From assembly GCA_018897135.1 (NCBI GenBank), contig JAHILJ010000015.1, positions 1-21,658 of the forward strand: DNA of 21,658 bases, in the 5' to 3' direction. The position numbers and the translations under genes were made by a program. The DNA comes from Nanobdellota archaeon. Lineage in GTDB: Archaea; Nanobdellota; Nanobdellia; Pacearchaeales; GW2011-AR1. Positions 12,405 to 19,367 of this stretch are shown one piece after another. Below the pieces are notes generated by a model. It ran no database searches and was not told where the DNA came from. It saw only the letters and a program-made list of their open reading frames with translations. Numbering within the stretch: the stretch's first letter is position 1; each line of letters opens with the position of its first letter.

Positions 12405-13580
12405 ATGGGAAAGAAAGAAGAATACATTAGAAGAAAGGATAGAATCCTTACAGATAAGAAGATTTGCGAAGCGAACAGAAAACTATTCAAAAAATTCTTT
12501 GAAGAAACAGAATATAAACTTAAAAGAAAAAACAGATTATCTGAATTAGATAATGGGTGTTATAAAACTCTATGCGGTTATACTTCTTATTTTAAAAATG
12601 TAAATCTTTGGTTTAAAAATAAAGAGTGGAAAAAATTAACTAAAACAGAAATTAAAAAAGTTTATGATGATTTAGAAGATTTAAAATTAAGGGGTTGTTC
12701 TGGGAAAATAATCACATCAAGAACAGATTATTATGATAAGATATTTAAGAGCTTACCTTTTGAACTTGCAGGAAAGGTTGAGATAGCAAGAGAAGTTATG
12801 AAATATTACGAGAACAATCACAAGAACGAAGATGTGAGATTTTTTGAAGAGGAAAGTTTTAAGAAAATTGCAGGAGCAACAGAGACAACAATTCAAAGAT
12901 TATTATGCTGGTTGGCTTGGGACATTGGGGAAAATATCTTTTCATTGATTCAGTTACAAAAACTTAATTGTGTTAGGAATGTAAATCAAAAAACAAAAGA
13001 TGTAGAATATATTATTAATCTTCCACGAGAGAAAATTAAAAGGTCAAGAAGAGCCAGAAGTGAAATAACAAATTTTAGAGAAACAGCACAGCTCCTTGAT
13101 GTTGTTTTAAAAGATTTAGAGCCAGAGGATAAAATATTTAATTTTGGACACAGGAACGCTTTAAAATTTTTAGACAAAGCAGTAAAAAAAGTTAATGTTG
13201 TTTGTATTCCAAAAGGTCAAAAGGTTACATTTAAAGATTTTAGGTCGTCTATGGCTTGTCATTTAATCAAAATTGGATGGACGACAGACGAAATAAAAGC
13301 CAGACTTGGACATTCTCCTTCAAGTAAAGCCATTGATAAATATTGTAATTATCTTTCGATGGGAAAAGGAAAACCAAAAGTAAAAGTTCAAGAGTCTCAA
13401 ATTGAAAGTTTAATTGAAGAGGTTGAGAAATTGAAACAAATGGAAAAATTAACTGCAATAAGAGAAGAAACAAAGAACGAAGAAATTGAAGATTTACAAA
13501 AAAGACAAAAACAAATGGAGTTAATTGTAAAAAGGATTGTTGATGACACAGGGCAATTAGTTTTTTCTATTGAAAAATAA
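12405..13580 (+). CDS. int: Tyrosine recombinase (integrase) of the element
   Basis: The 391-residue protein has the archaeal integrase layout. An N-terminal helical DNA-arm domain covers about residues 1-135 and the catalytic domain about 150-320. VTFKDFRSSMACHL carries Arg280, with Lys277 where most relatives have His. KARLGHSPSSKAIDKYCNY carries His303 and the nucleophile Tyr313. The usual first Arg after TG.R is not evident; the segment reads WDIGENIFSL, a variant I recall from other DPANN integrases. A Lys/Glu coiled coil fills 335-375. ATTTATAAG lies about 27 bases before the ATG, so the gene has its own leaderless promoter starting right after tRNA-Tyr. The gene is intact rather than split, so excision could still occur if the far site is present. 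Confidence 0.9.
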   Translation: MGKKEEYIRRKDRILTDKKICEANRKLFKKFFEETEYKLKRKNRLSELDNGCYKTLCGYTSYFKNVNLWFKNKEWKKLTKTEIKKVYDDLEDLKLRGCSGKIITSRTDYYDKIFKSLPFELAGKVEIAREVMKYYENNHKNEDVRFFEEESFKKIAGATETTIQRLLCWLAWDIGENIFSLIQLQKLNCVRNVNQKTKDVEYIINLPREKIKRSRRARSEITNFRETAQLLDVVLKDLEPEDKIFNFGHRNALKFLDKAVKKVNVVCIPKGQKVTFKDFRSSMACHLIKIGWTTDEIKARLGHSPSSKAIDKYCNYLSMGKGKPKVKVQESQIESLIEEVEKLKQMEKLTAIREETKNEEIEDLQKRQKQMELIVKRIVDDTGQLVFSIEK

Positions 13581-13596
13581 GTATTAATGAATACTT
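13579..13596 (+). terminator. Hairpin after the integrase gene
   Basis: AAGTATT and AATACTT form a seven-base-pair stem with loop AATG, overlapping the integrase stop codon and followed by GTTCTTTTAT. It may end the integrase transcript. Confidence 0.5.
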
Positions 13597-13627
13597 GTTC
13601 TTTTATCTATTATGAAAAGATTTATAT

Positions 13628-13653
13628 ATGTATTATAAAATATAATAATACAT
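13628..13653 (+). promoter_or_regulatory. Palindromic operator around the promoter of the 13665 gene
   Basis: ATGTATTAT (13628-13636) and ATAATACAT (13645-13653) are a perfect nine-base inverted repeat with an eight-base A/T spacer that holds a TATA-like TATAAAATATA. The ATG of the next gene is 12 bases away, after a GGAG ribosome-binding site (13654-13657). A dimeric regulator bound here would block the TATA-binding protein. Confidence 0.6.
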
Positions 13654-13664
13654 GGAGATAAAAT

Positions 13665-14783
13665 ATGGAAAAAATAACTAAAGCAAATGTCCATAATACT
13701 GGATTAGGAAATAAAATAATCTTTCATCTTCTTCAAGATTATCAAACACAAACATCTCTTACTAATTTAATCTATCCAAAATATACCCAACAAAAAGTTC
13801 ATCCAAATATCCAGTATTATTTTTCAATCTTTAAGGGAGCAGGAGTTTTAGAGGAAAAAGAAATTTATTCATCTTCAACTATAAGAAAAGGAAATAGCCA
13901 ACCTTATAAAATTAAGGTCAAGGGATATAGATTAAAAATTAAAGAATTCATTCAGAAATATACTTATTTTAAATTTTCCAATAGAAGTTTAAAGATATTA
14001 GAAACATTATTTTATCCAAAAAACATAAGAAATTTGGCTTTTAACGAGAAATCATTTAATAAAAAAGAGGGGAACCTTCTTTCTATATTTTTTGAATTTG
14101 TAGCTTATTATTTTATTTTGGATTATATCCCAAAACTTATAAAACAAGAATTAAAAGATTTTGAAGGAAATAGGGATGAAAGAAGTTCAGTTGTTAAATT
14201 TGATAAGAAAATAAATAGAGAAAGAACCCCCGAAGAATTAAGTAAATCAATTTTTTTAAGAATTTCTGCTGGAACACCCTTACTTGGTTATTCTTCTTAT
14301 TTTTATGTATTTGTTGAAGAAAAATTTATTTTAGATTTAATAATGGGCTTTAATAATTCCATTTTGGTTAGAGGGATTGAAAATGAATTAAAGAATTTAT
14401 GCATAAGACAAGAGCATGATATTGAAATGAGTCTTCAAGAAGAAATAACTCATAAAGGATACAAACAAAAAAAGAGCAATAAAAAATATGACCCAGATAG
14501 TGCATTAGGATGGGTTGGTGTATTTGATAAAATGAGAAGTGATAAATTTTTCAAACTACTACAAAAATTTAAAAAAAGAAAATTAAAAAATCCTCGATGG
14601 GAAACCTCTTTTAAACATCTTGAAAGAACAAATCAACTTTATGATAAGGTAAGAAATATAGAGGAGAAAATTAAACAGAAAATAGAAGATGGTTTTTACT
14701 TTGTAGAAGATATTAGTTTCACCCCAAAAGCCAAACAAAAAGAAGAAAAAGGATATAACAAATTAATTATTCCTAAGATTTAA
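13665..14783 (+). CDS. Element-encoded protein with a possible N-terminal winged helix
   Basis: Unrecognised as a whole, 372 residues. Residues 15-75 look like a winged helix-turn-helix (IIFHLLQDYQTQTSLTNLIYPK..., then NIQYYFSIFKGAGVLEEKEIYS as recognition helix and wing). The rest is Lys-rich and alternates helices and hydrophobic segments (LSIFFEFVAYYFILDYIPKL) that may be buried helices rather than membrane spans. The gene is separated from the integrase and preceded by a perfect palindrome across its TATA region, so autoregulation is plausible. It could be the element's main regulator or a replication initiator. A GGAG site seven bases upstream supports the start. Confidence 0.55.
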   Translation: MEKITKANVHNTGLGNKIIFHLLQDYQTQTSLTNLIYPKYTQQKVHPNIQYYFSIFKGAGVLEEKEIYSSSTIRKGNSQPYKIKVKGYRLKIKEFIQKYTYFKFSNRSLKILETLFYPKNIRNLAFNEKSFNKKEGNLLSIFFEFVAYYFILDYIPKLIKQELKDFEGNRDERSSVVKFDKKINRERTPEELSKSIFLRISAGTPLLGYSSYFYVFVEEKFILDLIMGFNNSILVRGIENELKNLCIRQEHDIEMSLQEEITHKGYKQKKSNKKYDPDSALGWVGVFDKMRSDKFFKLLQKFKKRKLKNPRWETSFKHLERTNQLYDKVRNIEEKIKQKIEDGFYFVEDISFTPKAKQKEEKGYNKLIIPKI

Positions 14784-14802
14784 TTTTCTTTTTCTTTTTT
14801 CT

Positions 14803-14991
14803 ATGTGTTATGATGAAACTAATATACTTCTTTTTCTATCGGATATTATGGAACAAAGCTCTTTTAACATAAAAGATATTGAAAGAGGACTAAATGAAAT
14901 TTCTAAACATAATGGTTTTGATTGGGAATACTGGATTATCCCTTTAATTAAATTATATTTTGAAGGGAGAAAAAATGCCAGAAAAAGATAA
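14803..14991 (+). CDS. Small hypothetical protein (62 residues, or 47 from 14848)
   Basis: Unrecognised. The frame from 14803 encodes MCYDETNILLFLSDIMEQSS...; an inner ATG at 14848 gives MEQSSFNIKDIERGLNEISK, which looks the more natural start of a helical domain, but neither has a clear ribosome-binding site. The 3' end overlaps the next gene by 17 bases. T-rich sequence separates it from the upstream gene. Confidence 0.45.
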   Translation: MCYDETNILLFLSDIMEQSSFNIKDIERGLNEISKHNGFDWEYWIIPLIKLYFEGRKNARKR

Positions 14992-15175
14992 TTTTGAAGA
15001 ATTAATAATTGAATTTAATAAAAATATGAATAAATTGGTTTCAATTTTAAAGCAAAAAAAAGTTCTTCCTTCCACTTTTCTTTTTAGCCATGAGGGCGAG
15101 GGAGGAGAATTTTTAGATGTTTGTTCTGTTTCCTCGTCCCCTCCGACCGAAATAGAAACGGGGGCGGTAAATTAA
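14975..15175 (+). CDS. Small hypothetical protein, 66 residues
   Basis: Unrecognised. The start MPEKDNFEELIIEFNKNMNK is chosen because GGGAGA lies six to ten bases upstream; a start at 14960 would put the site inside the gene. The first half is an amphipathic helix. The second half (HEGEGGEFLDVCSVSSSPPTEIETGAVN) is encoded by a GC-rich patch with complementary G-rich and C-rich runs near 15090 and 15135. The stop is one base before the next ATG. Confidence 0.5.
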   Translation: MPEKDNFEELIIEFNKNMNKLVSILKQKKVLPSTFLFSHEGEGGEFLDVCSVSSSPPTEIETGAVN

Positions 15176-15176
15176 A

Positions 15177-15344
15177 ATGAAAAAAGATTTTTTAAAAAAA
15201 CTGATTTTAGGTTTTCTTGTTTTAATAATTGTTACGATTGTTTTTATTCGATTTGAAGATATCGCTCTTTTTTTAAATATTAGAATTTTTTTGCGTGATT
15301 TATTTTATAATATTAAAGGTTTTGTTTGGGGGGTATTCTCTTAA
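15177..15344 (+). CDS. Small membrane protein, 55 residues
   Basis: Unrecognised. The frame starts one base after the preceding stop and encodes MKKDFLKKLILGFLVLIIVT and 35 more residues. A basic start leads into one strong membrane helix (LILGFLVLIIVTIVFI), then FEDIALFLNIRIFLRDLFYNI, a second amphipathic hydrophobic helix, and a short tail. It is tightly linked to its neighbours. It could be a membrane anchor, a holin-like or a toxin-like peptide, with nothing to decide among these. Confidence 0.55.
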   Translation: MKKDFLKKLILGFLVLIIVTIVFIRFEDIALFLNIRIFLRDLFYNIKGFVWGVFS

Positions 15345-15367
15345 ATTTTTTTAAGGGGTGTTAAAAA

Positions 15368-15544
15368 ATGGAAGAGCGGATAGGTCGGAAAGTGCGAATA
15401 ATTCTTGTTGGAGGCTTTCATTATAGTGGGGAAATTATTTCTGAGAATGAGTTTTCAATAACTATTTTGGATAAGTATAATGCTGAAGTTAGTTTAAATA
15501 AAAGTTCTATTGAAGTTTTGGAGGTTTCTTCAAATGGCAATTAA
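15368..15544 (+). CDS. 58-residue Sm-like (SH3-barrel) small protein
   Basis: The frame encodes a compact set of alternating strands: GRKVRIILVGGFHYSGEIIS, then ENEFSITILDKYNAEVSLNK, then SSIEVLEV. The order fits an Sm fold: strand 1, then G-x-x-Y-x-G-x-(I/V), then an (S/T)-I-x-(I/L)-x-D turn, then a last pair ending I-x-x-(L/I)-E. Sm and LSm proteins form rings that bind U-rich RNA. At 58 residues it is shorter than archaeal SmAPs (about 70-75) and lacks the N-terminal helix, so a related SH3-like barrel is also possible. GGGGTG, six bases before the ATG, is a good ribosome-binding site. The gene overlaps the next by 11 bases. Confidence 0.55.
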   Translation: MEERIGRKVRIILVGGFHYSGEIISENEFSITILDKYNAEVSLNKSSIEVLEVSSNGN

Positions 15545-15842
15545 CATTTCTTTAAGCAAGGATTTTAAAATTCAATCCGACACTCACCAATTCATTTTAG
15601 TGGAAAGGGATAGGGCGGTGGGATTTTATGGTGATTTGGAAACCTTGATTTTGGATTATTTTAAAAGGAAAATCCTCGATTGTGATGCCAAGACGATTAC
15701 TCACCTATTAGAAGTGCATAAGAACGCCCTACGCACTCTTCAGCAACTCTTAACGCCCTTTAAAATTGAGGTTCGGGGTGTTAATTCACAGCTTAGACCG
15801 AAGGAGTTTATAAAAAAGTGTCCAAAGGTGGTAAAAGAATGA
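15534..15842 (+). CDS. Hypothetical phage-like protein, 102 residues
   Basis: Unrecognised. Started at MAINISLSKDFKIQSDTHQF, which overlaps the end of the Sm-like gene and follows GGAGG about 10 bases upstream. An N-terminal strand pair is followed by VERDRAVGFYGDLETLILDYFKRKI and a helical C-terminus with a basic end. The pattern recalls small proteins of phages and plasmids. Codon use (CGG, ACG, GCC, CTC) is unlike the A/T-ending codons around it and suggests recent acquisition with its neighbours. Its stop overlaps the next ATG (ATGA). Confidence 0.5.
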   Translation: MAINISLSKDFKIQSDTHQFILVERDRAVGFYGDLETLILDYFKRKILDCDAKTITHLLEVHKNALRTLQQLLTPFKIEVRGVNSQLRPKEFIKKCPKVVKE

Positions 15843-17395
15843 GTGAAATTTCTCCGATTGATGTTGATGAGAATGTAAGAACAATGAATTATTATATTTT
15901 TGATGAAGATAGAGTTCTAAAAAATAAAATATTTACACAACTTAAACTAAATGAGAATACTTTTGCTTATGGTTTGTTATTACCAAAAGAAAAAGAATTG
16001 ACCGATAAAAAAGGGGATGTAATTGGACACGAACAGGTTTGGGCTCCCGTTTTAATTACTTCTGATGGGAAATTAATCGAGGCAACAAAAGAAGTCGAAA
16101 TGGTTTATAATATCAAATTTAATGCCATCCCAACTAAATTAATTTTGAGATGGTCATTAGAATCTATTAAAAATTATTTGGAAGCAGATGATAAAGTCCC
16201 AGAATTAACCCCCAGAGAATTATTTGAAAAAATTAAATCTTCGTCTGAAAAAATTTCTTCTTTTAGAGAAAAAAGATGGTATAAAGTAAATTCTGTTCGT
16301 GATGGTGCAACTTATGTTTTTTCATTATTTGAAACATTTCCAATAAAAGAGGAACGAGGTTTAACTGGGACAGGAAAAACTAAGGAAATGAAAAGAAGTA
16401 AAAATATTTCGTTCAATGCAACAGGTATTTTAATTAATCCGAGCGAATCGACATTATTTCGGGAAACCCACGATAAAAGACCCACCAAATATATAGATGA
16501 AGCGGAAAAACTTTTCCAATTTAAAAAAGGAGGAATGGAATCAGATTCTCGTGTTGAATTAATAAATGGCAGTTATTCAAAAGGTTCTTCAATTCCAAGA
16601 GTGGAAAAAATTAAAGAAAAATTTGTTGTCGTTTATTATGATGTGTATTCTCCGACTACTATAGGGAGCATTAATGGGTTATATGGTGCAACAGAAGGTC
16701 GAGCAATTACTCAAATTCACACAAGAAGTTTAGATAACGATTCAAGAGGAGAAATAGAAGTTTATGATAATGATCCAGAATGGAGAATGATAAGGGACAA
16801 TCTTTATTTATTTGGATTAAAATATTGGAAACAAATAGAAGAAATTTATAACGATACTTCTATTTGGAAAAATTTAAAACTTAAGAAGCGAGATTTACAG
16901 GTTTGGAAGCCAATTTTAACAATAGCAAAACTTATTGGTGATGATTGGTTTAACGAAATTCTTGGGTTCGCTTGTGAGTTATCTGAAATGAAATTAGATG
17001 ACCTTATTTCTGAAAGCTCTTTTGATTTTATGTGTTTAAAAGCACTTAAGGAAACCATCCAAATTTATAATGAAACAGATAAACATTATTTGGAAAAAAT
17101 TAAAGATGTTTTTTGCAGAGATAAACCAGAAGATAGCAAAAATAATATTTACCTAAATAGAAATATTGGGCAACATTTTAAAAAATTGGGATTTACAAAA
17201 AAAAGAGATGGGATTGGAACCTATATTATTGCAGATAAAAGAATATTTGATGAAATTGTTTCACCAATTTCCCCACAATTAGCATTTACATCTACACTAT
17301 CTACACTATCTACACAAACAAGTGTAAATGATGTAGAAAGTTGTGTAGATGTTGTGAAGATGAATGTAGATAAAAAAAAAGAGGTGTGTAGATGA
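15839..17395 (+). CDS. Primase/helicase-type P-loop ATPase of the element (DUF3631-like)
   Basis: Started at MSEISPIDVD, which overlaps the previous stop as ATGA and has AAAGGTGGT upstream, the protein has 518 residues. Walker A is GLTGTGKT at 174-181. Walker B is KYIDEAEKLF with D220-E221. After it come LINGSYSKGSSIPRVE, a YYDVYSPTTIGSINGL strand and EGRAITQIHTRS, with conserved Arg residues in the style of the DUF3631/archaeal viral helicase family. The first 150 residues may hold a degenerate primase-like domain. The last 60 include Ser/Thr repeats encoded by the iteron array. Proteins of this type unwind or load DNA at plasmid and virus origins. The role as the element's replicative helicase is inferred from fold and context. 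Confidence 0.75.
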   Translation: MSEISPIDVDENVRTMNYYIFDEDRVLKNKIFTQLKLNENTFAYGLLLPKEKELTDKKGDVIGHEQVWAPVLITSDGKLIEATKEVEMVYNIKFNAIPTKLILRWSLESIKNYLEADDKVPELTPRELFEKIKSSSEKISSFREKRWYKVNSVRDGATYVFSLFETFPIKEERGLTGTGKTKEMKRSKNISFNATGILINPSESTLFRETHDKRPTKYIDEAEKLFQFKKGGMESDSRVELINGSYSKGSSIPRVEKIKEKFVVVYYDVYSPTTIGSINGLYGATEGRAITQIHTRSLDNDSRGEIEVYDNDPEWRMIRDNLYLFGLKYWKQIEEIYNDTSIWKNLKLKKRDLQVWKPILTIAKLIGDDWFNEILGFACELSEMKLDDLISESSFDFMCLKALKETIQIYNETDKHYLEKIKDVFCRDKPEDSKNNIYLNRNIGQHFKKLGFTKKRDGIGTYIIADKRIFDEIVSPISPQLAFTSTLSTLSTQTSVNDVESCVDVVKMNVDKKKEVCR

Positions 17396-17421
17396 TGAAG
17401 ATGAATGTAGATAATGTAGAT
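17290..17421. repeat. Iteron-like array of nine 7-bp words at the end of the helicase gene
   Basis: ATCTACA occurs at 17290, 17299 and 17308 (period nine). Its complement TGTAGA(T) occurs at 17332, 17344, 17365, 17387, 17406 and 17415. Four of these are 19-22 bases apart, about two helical turns. Two of the units lie in a direct repeat of about 30 bases (from 17343 and from 17386) that differs by a short indel and crosses the gene's end. The array straddles the helicase stop codon. It looks like an origin of replication or a regulator-binding site. Confidence 0.65.
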
Positions 17422-17447
17422 AAGAATGAGATGGAAGGTTTTAGAAA

Positions 17448-17594
17448 ATGAACAATAAAAAAGAAATAATTGAAATTCAAGAAAAATTATTGTGTGGATT
17501 TCAGCCAGACGAACTTACAAAAGTATACCCCCAAAATTTAGTTTTTCTCGCCATTGAAAATTTAAATATTAACAATATCAAAAATGGAAAATAA
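17448..17594 (+). CDS. Small hypothetical protein, 48 residues
   Basis: Unrecognised. The frame encodes MNNKKEIIEIQEKLLCGFQP and continues to NINNIKNGK. The first 14 residues are helical and charged, then QPDELTKVYPQNLVFLAIE. It starts just downstream of the iteron array and overlaps the next gene by 11 bases. An adaptor role is possible, but nothing fixes it. Confidence 0.45.
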   Translation: MNNKKEIIEIQEKLLCGFQPDELTKVYPQNLVFLAIENLNINNIKNGK

Positions 17595-17736
17595 ATTCAA
17601 AAATGAAAAAGAACTTTTACCAGATGAGGTCGTTTTCAGATTTAAAAATTGGTTATCCAGACTCAAGTTCAAAAATAAAGGACAAAAAACCAAAAAAACA
17701 ATTTCAAAAATAAAAAAGAAATTAAAAGAAAAATGA
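17584..17736 (+). CDS. Small basic protein, 50 residues
   Basis: Unrecognised. The frame encodes MENKFKNEKELLPDEVVFRF and then a strongly Lys-rich tail (KFKNKGQKTKKTISKIKKKL). A short amphipathic region and a basic tail suggest nucleic-acid binding. It overlaps the 48-residue gene before it and its TGA overlaps the next ATG (ATGA), so it is translationally coupled in a chain of tiny genes. Confidence 0.5.
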   Translation: MENKFKNEKELLPDEVVFRFKNWLSRLKFKNKGQKTKKTISKIKKKLKEK

Positions 17737-17855
17737 CTAAATGCCAAAAATGTAAAATAAAACAAGCTGTCGCTTTTTATAAAACCAAAGCGGTATGCTC
17801 AAAATGTTTTAGACAAATGAAAGGAGGTAAAAAACATGGAACAAAAAAAGGATAA
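17733..17855 (+). CDS. 40-residue zinc-ribbon protein
   Basis: The frame encodes MTKCQKCKIKQAVAFYKTKA and on to VCSKCFRQ. Cys residues at 4, 7, 22 and 25 form two CxxC pairs separated by 14 residues, a textbook zinc ribbon, with a strand (QAVAFYKTKAVC) between. The rest is basic. Such proteins bind DNA, RNA or other proteins in archaeal viruses and plasmids. The start overlaps the previous stop and its end overlaps the next gene by 20 bases. It holds the AAGGAGG ribosome-binding site of that gene. Confidence 0.7.
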   Translation: MTKCQKCKIKQAVAFYKTKAVCSKCFRQMKGGKKHGTKKG

Positions 17856-18060
17856 TTTTCGGAATGTGTGTCTCTTAATGGTTGAATTGCATGAACTACA
17901 ACAGGAAATAATTAGTTTAAAAGAATTAGAAAAATATGCACCTGAATCAATTCAAAAAATGGTCAAAGTGGCTTTAATTGAAATTTGGAGGGAATACGAT
18001 CAGGAAATTGTTGATGTTGAAAAAATAAAAAATGGAAATAAAAAAAGAACAAAAAAATGA
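17836..18060 (+). CDS. Small helical protein, 74 residues
   Basis: Unrecognised. It starts after a strong AAGGAGGT site, the best one in the element. It is helical throughout, with leucine-rich coils (VCLLMVELHELQQEIISLKELEKY) and a Lys-rich tail (KIKNGNKKRTKK). It overlaps the next gene by 29 bases. Confidence 0.6.
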   Translation: MEQKKDNFRNVCLLMVELHELQQEIISLKELEKYAPESIQKMVKVALIEIWREYDQEIVDVEKIKNGNKKRTKK

Positions 18061-18412
18061 ATTAATTGAACTTGTTAAAATTTATCCAAAGAAATCAGAT
18101 TTTAGTAAATTGAAAGCAGAAATAGATTCTCGGAAAATAGCAGAGAATTTTGTTTTAATTATAAAACCCTTTTTGATTTTTGCTATTACAAAAGACAATT
18201 CTTTCAAAAAAGTATTTGAATTTTTAGAATCTGATGACTTTAAGCAAATTGCTATTTTATTGGACAAACTTTCCAGAGAATCTTGGGGTATGTCTCGAGA
18301 TATAATGACTATTGGACGGCTCGTTTCAAAGAATCAAACACTTTTTGATGAGTTGAACAATTTGTTTTTAGATTTAAATTTAAAAGAAGATGTTGATCAG
18401 ACAAATTATTAA
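18032..18412 (+). CDS. Hypothetical helical protein, 126 residues
   Basis: Unrecognised. It is all helical, with KPFLIFAITKDNSFKKVFEFL and a C-terminal acidic helix. It starts inside the previous gene without a ribosome-binding site and ends inside the next, a pattern of translational coupling. The two proteins that follow are of similar helical character, so this may be one multi-subunit device together with the ATPase. That is a guess from layout only. Confidence 0.55.
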   Translation: MEIKKEQKNELIELVKIYPKKSDFSKLKAEIDSRKIAENFVLIIKPFLIFAITKDNSFKKVFEFLESDDFKQIAILLDKLSRESWGMSRDIMTIGRLVSKNQTLFDELNNLFLDLNLKEDVDQTNY

Positions 18413-18806
18413 AACAAAATTGAAACAGAATTTAAATAGAGAAAAGGTTGGAGACCAAATCTCCAGCTTTCTTTCTTTTTTTGATATTGTTAATTTATTA
18501 TCTCTTAAAAAGAATCTTGATATTCCAGAAAAATCAAAAGTTATTCAGGCATGGCAATCTCTTTATGATTTTGATTTAAACAGAGTTTTAAATTCCTTAA
18601 ATAAAAACGAAAAAATGGAAACTTTTAACAAAACATTTAAGCAACTTTATGCAGAAGATTATGATATTCAAATTTCTAAAAAAATATTATTAATATTTAA
18701 AAAAAAGTATGAAAAAACATTACATATTTACCTAAATGAAGAAAAAATTATAATCCCTTCAGAAGCCCCCGCAAATGTAAAAGGAGACATCGCCTACCTC
18801 GATTAA
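18390..18806 (+). CDS. Hypothetical helical protein, 138 residues
   Basis: Unrecognised. The chosen start, MLIRQIIKTKLKQNLNREKV, overlaps the previous gene by 23 bases; an alternative start is not evident. It is charged and helical (FFDIVNLLSLKKNLDIPEKS) with a short strand-like stretch (YEKTLHIYLNEEKIIIPSEA) and an AYLD end. It lies six bases before the next gene. Confidence 0.5.
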   Translation: MLIRQIIKTKLKQNLNREKVGDQISSFLSFFDIVNLLSLKKNLDIPEKSKVIQAWQSLYDFDLNRVLNSLNKNEKMETFNKTFKQLYAEDYDIQISKKILLIFKKKYEKTLHIYLNEEKIIIPSEAPANVKGDIAYLD

Positions 18807-18812
18807 AATAAA

Positions 18813-19367
18813 ATGGAAAAAGAAATATACATAAGCCCCCCTCTAACGCAATTAATTTTTAGGCACATGGCAAGTTTTTCAGTAATAAACGATAGTCGCC
18901 AGTTCGTTCATTTATATCAAGCCATAGAACTATTAAGGGTTTGTGTTGGAGAAAAGAAAATTGAAGAACATTACAAAAAAGATTACGCAAGTATTAATAA
19001 TACTTTAATTTCATTTGGAAAAATAGTTTATCATATAAATCATTATTTTGATTTGTTAAAAGATACAGATTATAAAAACTCGAATGTTTGGAAAGAAACT
19101 TATAGGAATTTTTTAAACGCACTTTCTCAAATGCCAGTAATTCACACAAGGATAATTCATTTTTTTGGTTTTTTATTAGAAAAAACACCTTTGAAAAACC
19201 GAACAATACCAAGTGATTATCTCGCTCAGGCGTCTAAAGATTTAATCTCTTTTGAAACTGAACAAGACATGGAAAAAAAGAGTTTGAATTATAGAAAACA
19301 ACATTTCGAACAAGAATTACAAAAATTAGAAGAAGGAGAAGAAAAAAAAGAAAATGATAACAACTGA
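18813..19367 (+). CDS. Hypothetical helical protein, 184 residues
   Basis: Unrecognised. It is soluble and helical, with LTQLIFRHMASFSVIN, a His-rich mid-section (VYHINHYFDLL, IHTRIIHFFGFLLE) and a C-terminal coiled coil of K and E (YRKQHFEQELQKLEEGEEKK). It immediately precedes the ATPase and overlaps it by 14 bases, so the two are translationally coupled and probably partners. Confidence 0.55.
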   Translation: MEKEIYISPPLTQLIFRHMASFSVINDSRQFVHLYQAIELLRVCVGEKKIEEHYKKDYASINNTLISFGKIVYHINHYFDLLKDTDYKNSNVWKETYRNFLNALSQMPVIHTRIIHFFGFLLEKTPLKNRTIPSDYLAQASKDLISFETEQDMEKKSLNYRKQHFEQELQKLEEGEEKKENDNN

